From positions 115,252,916 to 115,316,915 of the forward strand of contig BSWB01000001.1 in the NCBI GenBank assembly GCA_033239125.1: 64,000 bases of DNA. The letters run 5' to 3'. This document shows, one piece after another, positions 23,256-33,990 of this stretch (position 1 is the first letter of the stretch; each line of letters opens with the position of its first letter). The notes under the pieces were generated by a model that did no database searches, was not told the DNA's origin, and saw nothing but the letters and a program-made list of their open reading frames with translations. The stretch comes from Fagopyrum homotropicum (lineage: Eukaryota > Streptophyta > Magnoliopsida > Caryophyllales > Polygonaceae). The position numbers were made by a program, and so were the translations under genes.

Positions 23256-24338
23256 TGTAACACCCCGAATCCACAAGAATCGGGATGCTACGGGCGATAC
23301 CTCACAATGGGTCCCGACCCTTAGCTTGACCACAATCTCACCGGACCTTTCCAACATGGCACAAATAAAGGCAAAAACTCAAACCGTTTGTAAAGTATGC
23401 AAGAACTGAAATATAAAGATACAAGGTGGAAACTCAACCGAGTCCTCAAAACACCACAAGTACGATAAAGAAATCCAACACCGTACAACATGAATAATCC
23501 AACAACACAATAAAACCCAAAAACGTCCCCATCCTATAATGTACGGCGACCCTCGGCTGTCCACACCTCTACCTCACTCGGTGGGATCCCTAACTTGTAG
23601 GGCATGTACACAAATAGTTTAATTCTATTAGCTCATATTTGAAACATTAGAATCAAAGGGAAAGGCACATACACAAGTAAATCATCATTATCACACAACC
23701 TACTTAAAAGCACACCAATCAAGGTTATTATCTTTATTATTATTACGTCGTATCTTGTTCTAAATCAACTTAGGTTTGTGACATGAGACCACTATGGTCC
23801 CGCCTTGGTCCCTACTTACCGGCAAGGAATGACACTGATGCATCCAACCGTCTACTCGCATGGGCTAGTCGCCGAGAACCTCCTAGACTCTCGCAAGAGC
23901 TAGGCAGATGATGTCACTGCCCGTTATCATACACTTAGGCCAAATAATATGAAGTCGGTGGTCCTATAGCCGGTTTAGTTGTTTATAACATAAACAATAA
24001 CACACACACACACCACCAAATACACATCGATGCTAATACGTAAAATACAAGCTAAGTAAGTCCGGAGACTTACCTCGTCACCACACTCAACTCACAACAC
24101 TCTCGCTTCCTTAGGGAGGAAGTCCACAACCTGCTCACAAGAAGGTACATATCAACATATGCTCACGCTCAATATGTCTTAGACTTCACTCTAGTGATCT
24201 AAGCAAGATCACCTAACCCTCAACCTAGGAACGCATCCAAGAAACCAAGATACTCACCACACGTTCTTGCCCTAGAAGAGAGACAATCTAGCCTAGAAGG
24301 TCCAACGTCCTCAACCAACTCAAAGCCATTCACTACAT
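23256..24338 (-). repeat. Chromovirus LTR G, part 1
   Basis: On the plus strand it starts TGTAACACCCCGAATCC, the inverse of the LTR end seen at 57503-57520. It is interrupted at 24338 by element D (repeat tacat at 24334-24338 and 51914-51918), and by LTR M further on. Its flanks are accct and acgct in the F LTR, so G is probably a solo LTR. No internal region was found. Confidence 0.75.
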
Positions 24339-24626
24339 TGTTCACCCGAAAACGTGCGTGCAAATAAGCTTTATATTTATAAAACCAGAATAAAAGCAAG
24401 CGAACCCGCAGTGTACGGATAGGCGTAGATTAACAAGTATTCCAGAGTATCGAACACAGGGATTTGGTGAAACAAAATCCAATTTCAATTGTCAAGCAAA
24501 TAAATATGTAAAGCTTTGCAAATATTGGGGAAAACAGCAACCCTAAAGATCCGGATATCAAATTGTGGCAATCGATTCAATATATACTATAGATATAAGG
24601 ACAGAGTTAAGAATTGCAAAGGTATA
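24339..24626 (-). repeat. 3' LTR of D, distal part
   Basis: On the plus strand it starts TGTTCACCCGAAAACGTG and matches 50209-50500. It contains GCGAACCCGCAGTGTACGG at 24400-24418. It is split from 39084-40506 by element C with duplicated target gtata (24622-24626). Confidence 0.9.
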
Positions 24627-26352
24627 TGTTAGCATGAAATATTGTGATATTTTAGGCACGTTTTCTAAGTGTATTTGATTCGTATTGATAGTCATTGATT
24701 GAGCATCGATGCATTTGTGAGCTAGTTTATCTATAATGTCGATATAGAGATCTACACAAGCTTTATGTTGATTATAGGTGATTGAGAGCTATTTCCGAAC
24801 GGAATCGAGCAAAGATGGAGTTGTTGAGCAATGTCCATGGATTGAAGGCATTTCTAGGAACTAAGGGAATGCCAACTTGAGGAATGCATGAGTCTAGGGA
24901 AGAATCACGTTCTTGCCCTAAACCACGCTCTAAAATACGGCCGTATTACTTCCCACGTTCAGTTCCACAGCCTTGGAACCATGGCTAAGGAAGCGTGGTT
25001 CATTCCAGCAACTTAAACGGCTGTGGAGAAGATGGTTCAAACCGTGTTGATTTCCACGCTCAAATTACGGCCGTGGAACCCTTCCACGACCGTGATCTTG
25101 GCGATCTTTTTCGCCATATTTTAAGCCACGATCTCCTGCGTAATTGGGCTGGGCCGATATTTTATCTTACACTATAAAAGGACGGACGAAGAGAGATTCC
25201 GTCACCTTCGCTTACACCTTGCTTTAGACCTAGTTTTACGCATACGCTTGCGTTAGGAATTGCCCTAATTTCGCATTTGGCGGAGATTTTGTTGAGAGAT
25301 TTTGGCGCACTGCTATTGGCGATTTCCGGATTTACGGAAGATCGAAGATTCGGAAGATTGTGCGCAAGGAGACTCGCTTCTTGCTTTGGTTTGATTTAGA
25401 AGACGGATTGACATCCCGTTCTTCCTTCTTATTTAAGATTGTGTCTGTTTGTTCTATTTCGAATCTAGTGACAATATTTGTTCTTGATTGTGACTTTGAG
25501 ATTAGTTTGAAGTTTATTGAAGGTTTTCGGAAGTTTTCATCTTTCAATCTTTTAAATCTTGAATTTGATATCAATATGACTGTTGTTGGCTAAAACCCTT
25601 TAAGAATTCTAAGGTGAAGGGTTGATAGTTGTGGCTTAGATGATGATAGATCGACCGTAAACAGATTGGACCCTGAGAGTTAGAGAGAATCGCCGACGAA
25701 CCCTAATCCACGGTCTGTTCTTGAGCTTCCACGGCCGTGGAACTCAAGAACTACCCGTAATTTTGTGTTAAGTTACGAACCTGCTTTTACTTTAATCCAC
25801 AGTTGAAGATTTGCTTTAACTTAGTTTAGGCTTGCCTTTTCTAGGTGGTAGTGAAGCCTCAACAACCTCTACCTCGATTGTGAGTGTCACAGCCTTAATC
25901 GGTTTAGTTAGTCTTGATCCTTGGATTACAAGTTTGGGTATTTGACGTTAATTCTCATCTTTTGAACCTTTCTATATTGAAGCCTCAACAACCTTTATAG
26001 AGAGTTTCTTGTAGGTGAGTCATATAAGGTTTTTGGAACTTCACCGTACGATTACCTTACATTAGTATACCTTTGCATATCTTAACTCTGTCCTTATATC
26101 ATTAGAATATCTTGAATCGATTGCCACAACTGGATTCCTGGATCTTTAGGATTGTTGTTTTGCCAATAATTCGAAAAGCTCTTACATTTACTTGCTTGAT
26201 AATCTATAACTGGAATTAACCCCCCAAATCCCTGTGTTCGATACTCTGGAATTCTTGCTTAACTACGTCGATCCGTACACTGCGGGTTCGCTTGCTTGAT
26301 TTCTAGTTTTATAAATTTAAAGCTTATTTGCACGCACGCTAAGTGGCGAACA
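24627..26352 (+). repeat. 5' LTR of C
   Basis: It runs from TGTTAGCATG to GCGAACA. A palindrome cluster lies at 24933-25108, a TATAAAA box at 25173-25179 and a tripartite palindrome at 25708-25765. Two central palindromes that are intact in the 3' LTR are mutated here (CCACAGCCTTGG at about 24995, AAACGGCTGTGG at about 25015). CCGTACACTGCGGGTTCGC is at 26273-26291. Confidence 0.95.
25708..25765 (+). repeat. Tripartite palindrome downstream of LTR TATA (C)
   Basis: Outer CCACGG (25708-25713), inner arms GTTCTTGAG and CTCAAGAAC, centre TTCCACGGCCGTGGAA (25727-25742), and a degenerate outer CCGTA. Nearly the whole 58-base stretch could pair with itself. The same unit is at 38439-38496 in the 3' LTR. 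Confidence 0.9.
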
Positions 26353-26358
26353 AGTTTT

Positions 26359-26377
26359 TGGCGCCGTTGCCAGGGAT
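26359..26377 (+). other. Primer binding site, tRNA-Asp (C)
   Basis: TGGCGCCGTTGCCAGGGAT begins six bases after the LTR end. It matches the complement of plant tRNA-Asp 3' end with about two changes. This primer is typical of Athila elements. Confidence 0.9.
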
Positions 26378-26454
26378 TTGGTCTAGGCCGAATTCCGTTT
26401 TCGGTTGTCAAGGTTGGGAGTTTCTCCCTTGTTATTTGATATCTTTTTGAGTGC

Positions 26455-29400
26455 ATGCGCAGGTCTAGGAACACCGAAGACCTCTTACCTCTTGATCAAG
26501 AGCTTGAGAGGACTCTAAGGCAAAAGCGCAAGGAAAAGAAGATGGCTGAAGAACACGAACGTGATCTTCAAGCAGAGTTAGCGGAGAAAGAAGCCCAACT
26601 CCAATGGAATGAGAATATTCGCCGGGATGAAATGGATCGTCATCAATCTCAAGTTAACTATCTAATAGATATGATGTTCTAGATGAGGATAGAAATAAGC
26701 AACCTTAAGAATAAGGGGAGCCAGAAATCCTCAAGAAGGGCATCAAGATCAAGAAGAAGAAGTCATTCATCCGCTGATGATAGTGATTCATCCATGCCAC
26801 CACTAGAGGAAATTGATCCCACGATCAATGTGAATCCTTTCCATCCACGGGGAGCTGCTAATCGTCGTGTTCCACCTAGGAATGCGAGGATCGAACGTGT
26901 AGATGATGAGCCAAGAACTCTTGGCCAAAGGATGGATCCAACACAACAACCGCGCCGTTTGGGCGTGAACTTTAATGCTGATGATGTGCAAGGTTTTAGT
27001 TTCAACCCTCAAGTTATTACTCTTGTTCGCCAAAACCAATTTGGCGGAACAAGCGCTGAATCTCCACACCAACACTTGCAAAACTTTGAGTGCATGATGG
27101 AGACAATGAGGCTGAAGAATGCTACTACCAACAACTATAAACTCAAGCCTTTCTTCTTCTCCTTGAAGGGGAAAGCGTTGTCTTGGTACCAAGCTCTTCC
27201 TAGCGGGAAAGTAGACACGTGGGAAGACCTTTCCGCGGATTTTCTCACCAAATTCTTCCCGCCATCCAAAACGGCGGAACTTAGAGGTAAGATCAATGCA
27301 TTTTCCATGAGGTCTAACGAAAGTTTGTTTCAATCATGGGAAAGGTTTCAGGATTTGTTATTGGATTGCCCCCATCATGGCATATCCAAGCTTGCATTGC
27401 TGGAAATTTACTATAAGGGGCTGGATGCGGGGACACAATTCAACCTCCAATCCCTCTCATGTAGAACATTCATGGACATGAGAGAAGATGACGCTTGGGA
27501 CTTCATTGAGAAGCAAGCAAGAGTCATAGAGAAGTATTCCCACCGGAATGTAGAGGGAAATCGTGTGGAGCAAGGAGCAAAGCTCACACATGAAGCTCAA
27601 AATCAGATTTTCTCCCTCAACAATGAGATCAAAGAGTTGAAGGAGGCAATCAAGACCAACTTTCCAAAGCAACAAGGCAAGGATGTTGGCTATTTGGGCA
27701 ACAACAACAATGGCGGTGAGAACACAAACCGCAACAACAACAATAACCGGAATAATTGGAATGGCAACAACAACAACCGGAACAACAATTGGAACAACAA
27801 TAGGGGTTCAAACAACAATAATTGGCGCTCCAATCAACAAAATTCCGGTAACTCTTATCCTTCCAATTCGAATTCACTAACTCCACCTTCCTCTTCCTCT
27901 ACTCCTTTGAAAAGCCAGGGGCAAACATCTAATAGAGGAAACACTTCGGGGAAGGAAAAGCCCGATCCCATGTTGGAAACGATCTTGGGAAAGCTTCAAG
28001 GTTTGGAGAACCGCATCATTAAGGTTGATGATCAAATTTCTAAGATTGATAAAGCCCAAAAGGTTTTGGAAAACCAAATGTTCAGCCATGCGGAGGAAGT
28101 TCCTAGAAATCCAGGGAAACTTCCAGGAAAGACGGAGGACAACCCTAAGGGAAGGGTGATGGCAATCACAACTAGGAGCGGAGTGACTACCACCGATCCG
28201 CAGCCTAAGTTTGTTGAAGTCCCCGTTGAGAAGGACAAAGAGAAGGGGAAGGACAAGGAAGATGTCTACGTTCCTCCTCCGGCTTACAAACCTCACCTAC
28301 CATTCCCTCAATCTAGAGCGAGAGCGCGCCTAGATAAACCGTTTGGTAAGTTTATAGAACTCATGAGCAAGCTGCATATTAATATACCCTTTATCGATGC
28401 TATTGTTGGTATGCCGGCTTATGGCAAGTTCTTGAAAGAGCTCCTCTCCAACAAGAGGAAGCTAGAAGATTTCGGTGAGGTTAAGATGAGTTCGGATTCT
28501 TCGGATCTCATCAAGACCATGAAAGCGAAAATGCCCCCCAAGCTAAAGGATCCGGGGTCGTTTTGCATTCCCATAGAAGTGGGAGATGTCACGTATGATG
28601 CATTATGTGACTTAGGAGCAAGTGTGAGTATCATACCACTTGCGTTATGTAGGAAGATCAGTTTAGGCGACCCTAAACCGGTGAAGATGACGTTGTACAT
28701 GGCGGATCGATCCATCACTCGCCCCGTCGGTATTGTAGAAGACGTCCCAGTGAAGCTAGGTAAATTCTTTGTTCCCATTGATTTTGTTGTGCTTGACATT
28801 CCTGCAGATAGTCCGGTCCCGATCATACTCGGAAGACCGTTTCTTGCAACTTCCGGCTGCATAGTCGATTGCAAGAATGCTAGACTCGCCTTTGACATAG
28901 GAGAAGAGAAGGTAGAGTTTGTTCTTTCCACTCTAGTGAAGGAGCCAATCTTTGATGAGGATATATTCAATATCCAAGATGAAGAAGGGTTGTCTAGAGA
29001 GGAGGTAAGTGATATTCTCTTCAAAGATCCTTTGCAAAAGGTTATCACTATGAGTCTAACAAATGTAGGGGAAGAAGAGGAGTGCAATGAGGCAATTGAA
29101 GCCTTAGAAGCACAAGAAGAAGTGGGTGAAGTGGAATTTGAGAAGCTCCACGACGAGGCAGAAAACGTGAGAATCCACGGCCATACACTATATTCCACGG
29201 CCGTGGATCTCACAACCCAAATTGTGGCTCACTCCAGAGGGTTACACGGCCGTGGAGGAGGCAGAGCAACCGTAACCACTTTCCACGCCCTAAACCACGG
29301 CCGTGGAGGGTGTAATGAAACCGTAATTTTGGCCGTGGAAGGGGATGATCGTGCCACTTCTTCAACTTCTTTTGATTCTTCTCCTACACCTTCTACTTCC

Positions 29401-29648
29401 ATAGACACTTCTAGGGAAGCATCGGATGCTCCTCAAGAACCATTGGAAGCTCCGAAAGCAATGGAACTAAAACCACTTCCTACTCATCTAAGGTACGCTT
29501 TCCTAGGACCTAATTCTACCTTTCCGGTTATTGTTAGTTCCGATCTAAGCATAGATGAACATAATCAGCTCATGATTGTCCTTAGGAAACATAGGAAAGC
29601 TTTAGGCTACACTATTGAGGACTTAGTAGGAACTAAACCCTCCCTATG
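26455..29648 (+). pseudogene. Gag-protease polyprotein (element C)
   Basis: One frame starts at ATG 26455 (MRRSRNTEDLLPLDQELERT), is broken by a single TAG at 26680-26682, and stays open from 26683 to the H insertion. In the 994-residue main part, the gag core spans about residues 110-290 (KALSWYQALPSGKVDTWEDL, FLTKFFPPSKTAELRGKI). An Asn-rich stretch at about 335-410 stands where a zinc knuckle would be expected. A short coiled segment lies at about 425-470. The protease at about 610-740 has catalytic D643 in CDLGASVSIIP and ILGRPFLATSGC downstream. Residues about 825-890 form the linker encoded over the palindromes, with repeated HGRG. It ends in pre-RT sequence interrupted by solo LTR H at 29649. 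Confidence 0.93.
29163..29345 (+). repeat. Palindromes inside coding linker (C)
   Basis: Central sites at about 29187 (TTCCACGGCCGTGGAT), 29247 (ACACGGCCGTGGAG) and 29297 (ACCACGGCCGTGGAG), plus half-sites CCACGGCC, ACCGTAA and GGCCGTGG. In the open frame they encode HGRG. The same cluster occurs at the same place in D. Confidence 0.88.
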
Positions 29649-31465
29649 TGTTACGCTCAGGATGTGATACGCAATGAGTTTTAAATTTATACACTATTGA
29701 GGACTTAGTAGGAATTAAACCCTCCCTATGTGTTACGCTCAGGAAGGGATAGTATTCCGAGGTCGAACACAAAGACTAAGGTGAGATTGATTCAATTTAT
29801 GATTAAGTTTAGTAAAGATCTAGTTTAAGAAAGAAATAAAGAAATGAAAATCTCAATTGTTTTTGGTGGGTTTTTAGGTGATCAATCAAGGATCACTAAG
29901 CATGCAAAATAGACAAACCAATTATGCTAACAAATCAACACAAACAAACAAGAAACACGAGATATAGATCAAAAGAGAAAAACGGATTCTAGGGGTTGGA
30001 AATTCCGGTTATGGCATAGGACTCAAGCTATCTAATCATTCCTTGGATGATCTATGATATGTCGGGAGTAAGTGTTCCTAGATTGGGATCAATCACCGGG
30101 TAGGTCTCATGGTCCACTAGTCCGTCACTAAGGTCTCATCACCGGGTAAGTCTCTAAGAACCTAAGGGAAGGAAGTCTACACAAACCGAATTGTTACCTA
30201 GGAAGCTAACCTATTCTTACCGGGTAAGTCTCGAAAGGGTTAATCCTAAGCAACTATCCTAGCACACTTAGTCCAATGGCGGCTTATGAGGCTCACCACT
30301 ACCTAGAGTTTGTCATCTTTGGAACCTAAGAGTAAGGATTACCGGTTAAGTCTCTCCTAACACTTAATTGCTAACACTAGGTCACCCTAGGATAGTTTTA
30401 GCTCAACAAACACTAGGATTTCAACATTCAAACAATCTAAAGCTAGATCCATCAAACCAGGGAGAATCACGGGGTGTTCTACCATTTGCACGGCCGTGGT
30501 TTGGCTAGAACAAACCGTGGATCCTAACAGAGGCGACGTCCAAGCAACTGAGTCATCCAAAGGCTAACCTAAGTCCATCCTCTCATAGTCCTAGCCATAA
30601 CCATTCCTTCCTTACCCTAGAATCACATCTATTTAGCCTACAACATTCATCATAGCAATCAAAATCATCAAACATAAAATCATGGCTTCTATTTGCAAGG
30701 TAATGAAGAGAAAGAGATGAAGAAGTGAAGTAAACAAAACCAAGCTGAAAATAGAATTAGAATGACTCACAACCCTTCTTAAAGAAGGTTTAAATGGTTC
30801 ATACAACTCTAGGAATCGATTCCGAAATCCTTCACTACAAAACTATCAAAGTCTATCAATGGTGTGTTCTTCTTCTTCTCCAATGAAGCTCTTCTTCCAA
30901 TGGTAGCTTCCTTCTACCTTCTTCTTCCAAGAATCTCCTTGTTGAGAGAATATTTTGATTGGATGATAGTGGATAATGGAGAGCTGCTCCAAGATGATTC
31001 TCTCAGCCAATGCAGGACCACTTTTATACTACAACTTTGCAAGATCTGGCCAAGAGATCGTGGCACAGCTGTCACGAAAACCTGGCAAAAACCACGAGTA
31101 GAATCACGGCCGTGGAGTGTCAGTGAACCGTGATTTGGACCTTCAGCTTTGCCTTTGATCATTAAGCTTCGATTTGGTGCATGGCTTATGTTGGCAAGGT
31201 TCCATGAGTCCTCCTTAGCTTCTCATTTGCATCCTAATGAGTCCGAGGGTGTGTCATCTCGATGAACGATCCTCAAACGTATCGATTTAGCTCCTAAATC
31301 TCCCAAAATACCTACAAAGCAATGCACAAGTCCGTGTAGACGTCTATCTTGACAAAATACGTGAATTGAGTGCAAACGTTGTGAAATAGTGCTAAACCAT
31401 TGCATGAACGAGTGACAAATCTATCTAAATGATTACCTAAACCTAAGTCATAAATCGTGTTATCA
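29649..31465 (-). repeat. Solo LTR H (E-family) inside pol of C
   Basis: On the plus strand it runs TGTTACGCTCAGG to GTGTTATCA. These are the inverses of the E LTR ends (61398-61410 and 59581-59589). The target repeat ctatg lies at 29644-29648 and 31466-31470. There is no internal region, so it looks like LTR-LTR recombination. Palindromes are at 30468-30530 and 31088-31135, and a reverse TATA box at 31022-31028. An odd insert of flanking sequence lies at 29691-29745. Confidence 0.93.
29691..29745. repeat. Templated filler copied from flank into solo LTR H
   Basis: About 54 bases of the pol flank plus LTR end (29608-29661) recur here with one visible change (ggaact to ggaatt). The LTR segment expected at this point, including the CCGTACACTGCGGG motif, is absent compared with E (about 61300-61370). 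Confidence 0.85.
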
Positions 31466-31470
31466 CTATG

Positions 31471-32200
31471 CATGCATAAAATATTAATGGAGGAAGACTT
31501 TAGGACTTCAAGACAACCTCAAAGGCGGTTGAATCCGACCATGAAGGAGGTTGTCAAGAAGGAAATTCTTAAACTTCTTGATGCAGGTATCATCTATCCT
31601 ATCTCCGATAGTAAGTGGGTGAGTCCGGTTCAAGTAGTTCCGAAGAAGGGAGGAATGACGGTCATCACCAACAAGAATAACGAACTCATTCCCACCCGAA
31701 CCGTAACGGGATGGCGGATGTGCATTGATTACCGCAAGCTCAACAATGCGACGAGGAAGGATCACTTCCCACTACCCTTCATCGATCAAATGCTTGAAAG
31801 GTTAGCTCAACATTCGCACTTTTGCTATCTTGACGGTTATAGTGACTTCTTTCAGATTCCGATACACCCGGACGATCAGGAGAAGACCACATTCACGTGC
31901 CCATGGGGTACGTTCGTTTATAGGAGAATGCCGTTCGGGCTTTGCAACGCCCCAACCACCTTTTAAAGGTGCATGATGGCCATCTTCTCCGAATACATTG
32001 AGGAAATCATGGAGGTCTTCATGGACGATTTCTCCGTATACGGTGCAAAGGTGATTGTCTACACGGATCATGCTGCGATCCGGTACCTCCTTGCGAAGAA
32101 AGATGCGAAGCCAAGGCTAATTAGATGAATTCTTCTCCTACAAGAATTCGATCTAGAGATCCGCGACAAGAAAGGTTCAAAAAATTTTGTTGCGGATCAT
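31471..32200 (+). pseudogene. Reverse transcriptase / RNase H (element C), internal deletion
   Basis: After the target repeat the RT continues: KEILKLLDAGIIYPISDSKW, CIDYRKLNNATRKDHFPLPF, and a TAA at 31964 where a Gln codon is expected in TFQRC. The catalytic FMDDFSVYG follows (about 32014-32044). There the sequence jumps directly to AKVIVYTDHAAIRYLLAKKD of RNase H. By comparison with D about 0.6 kb is missing, covering the RT thumb and the start of RNase H. A TGA at 32126 replaces the expected Trp before ILLLQEFDLEIRDKK. Polymerase activity is not expected. Confidence 0.9.
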
Positions 32201-33592
32201 TTGAGTCGTCTAACACATCTAGAGGACGACCATTTACCTATCGATGACTCCTTCCCGGACGAACACCTACACATTATTGAGGAGTGCATCGATGTTATCT
32301 CCAAAGGTAACGAACCATGGTTTGCTGATTTTGTTAACTATTTGGTTTGCCAGGAGATACCGCCCGGATTATCCTACGCACAAAGAAAGAAGTTCTTTAA
32401 GGATGTCCGGGAATACTTTTGGAACGAGCCTCTCCTCTTTAAGAGAGGTCCGGATGGCATTATTCGGCGATGTGTGCCGGAAGATGAGATGCAAAGTGTC
32501 ATCCGCCATTGTCATTCACTACCTTGTGGAGGACACGCTAGTTCGAACAAGACTAGCGCAAAGGTATTGCAATCTGGATTCTTTTGGCCTACTCTATTTA
32601 GAGAAGTGCAATCCTTTGTTTCTTGTTGCGATGCTTGTCAAAGAACAGGTAATATCTCTAGGAGGAATGAGATGCATATCAACAACATCCAAGAGGTGGA
32701 GATTTTCGATGTTTGGGGAGTAGACTTTATGGGACCATTCCCATCCTCTTGTGGAAACCAATACATACTATTGGCGGTAGATTACGTTTCTAGATGGGTG
32801 GAAGCAATTGCCTCTCCCACCAATGATGCCATGGTGGTGGTTAAGTTCTTTAACAAGACCATCTTCCCGCGATTTGGGACGCCAAGGACTATCATTAGTG
32901 ATGGAGGTTCACACTTCATTGCCCGGCGCTTTGAAGTTCTTCTAGCTAAGTATGGGGTTACTCACAAGATCGCCACCCCTTATCATCCACAAACGAGTGG
33001 ACAAGTTGAGATCTCAAATAGGGAGATCAAAGGAATCCTAGAGAAGACGGTTTCAAGGACTAGGAAGGATTTGTCTTCGAAGCTTGATGACGCATTGTGG
33101 GCATACCGGACTGCGTAGAAGACTCCCATAGGAACCACACCATACAACCTTGTGTATGGGAAGTCTTGCCACTTACCGGTAGAGTTGGAGCATAAAGCGT
33201 TTTGGGCTATTAAGTGGCTGAATTTTGGCATGAAGGAAGCGGGAGAGAAGCGTCTCCTAGACCTTAATGAGCTAGAAGAACTCCGCTTGAACGCCTATGA
33301 AAACGCCAAGATCTATAAGGAGAGAGCAAAGCGTTGGCATGATAAGCATATTATTCCAAAGGACTTCAAAGAAGAAGATCAAGTTCTCCTCCTCAATTCA
33401 AGGCTTCGTCTCTTTCCAGGTAAGCTTAAATCTCGTTGGACCGGACCTTTTCTAATTAAGCGTATTTTCCCCCATGGTGCAGTTGAAGTATGGGGTGAAG
33501 CGGGCGGAAGCTTTAAGGTGAACGGTCAACGACTCAAGAAGTACACGCCGGAACTCCAAGCTGAAGAGTTCGCGCCTACCGCACTCGAATAA
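32201..33592 (+). pseudogene. Integrase (element C), one in-frame stop
   Basis: From 32201 the frame is open for 305 codons, stops at TAG 33116-33118 and continues in the same frame from 33119 to 33592. The zinc-binding motif uses H105, H112, C143 and C146. The catalytic triad is D175 (WGVDFMGPF), D234 (ISDGGSHF) and E270 (QVEISNREI), with exactly 35 residues between the last two. The C-terminal part has KSRWTGPFLIKRIFPHGAVE. Apart from the stop (Tyr expected in TAYKTPIG) the integrase looks well kept. There is no chromodomain, as expected for Athila. Confidence 0.92.
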
Positions 33593-33624
33593 GTGCGAGA
33601 TTGGTCTAGCTACGGACCTTAAAC

Positions 33625-33651
33625 AAAGCGCTGCTTGGGAGGCAACCCAAG
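33625..33651 (+). other. Conserved post-integrase hairpin (C)
   Basis: It lies 32 bases after the integrase stop. AAGCGCTGCTTGGGAGGCAA then CCCAAG; CTTGGG pairs with CCCAAG around AGGCAA. The segment recurs in A, D and F at the same place. Confidence 0.8.
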
Positions 33652-33835
33652 GTATTGCATTTTTGTTTTTGTTTTCGATTCATAGTTTAGCTTAGTTTAG
33701 ACGTTTTTCGCTCTATTTTGCCTCGATTTCTTCCGGTATGTTCGTGTTTTTGGATGTAGGAATGATGGGAAAAGAAAAAGGAAGAGTTCTTTTGAAGAAA
33801 AGTGACGAAACTTGGACTTTGGAGCATTACAGAGA

Positions 33836-33990
33836 GTTCCACGGCCTAAAGCACGGTCGTGACAGCTACAGTGCCCGTAATTTCCAAAAGCCTTTGAAAA
33901 ATAACCAAAACCACGGTTCCGTACATTTCCACGGCCGTGGGACCCCCCGACAGACCGTGATTTTCAAAATTTTGCCTGGCACTATATAAA
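33836..33990 (+). promoter_or_regulatory. Palindrome modules and TATA box upstream of env-like gene (C)
   Basis: Half-sites CCACGGCC (33840) and CACGGTCGTG (33853) come first. A unit follows with ACCACGG (33911), centre TTCCACGGCCGTGGGA (about 33928) and ACCGTGATTTT (about 33953). A TATATAAA box stands at 33983-33990, about 20 bases after the last site. A and D have the same order. A second promoter is inferred from this layout, not shown. Confidence 0.65.

Noticed and set aside
25360..25593. 77-residue ORF also present at 38112-38324
   Set aside because: It lies in the two LTRs of C and is repeated only because the LTRs are repeats. There is no domain, and the start lies after the TATA box in untranslated leader.
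26273..26291. tRNA gene or Pol III B box at GGTTCGC
   Set aside because: There is no A box at a suitable distance and no cloverleaf. Only a short resemblance to a T-arm is seen.
26803..27333. 176-residue minus-strand ORF opposite gag of C
   Set aside because: It is antisense to conserved gag and has no recognisable domain.
28419..29213. 264-residue ORF on the minus strand
   Set aside because: It lies fully opposite the protease region of the C polyprotein, whose product is clearly recognisable, so it is a shadow frame.
29163..29345. CRISPR-like or satellite array made of CCACGGCCGTGG
   Set aside because: Spacing is irregular, the sites recur in LTRs and leaders at fixed element positions, and the DNA is plant retrotransposon.
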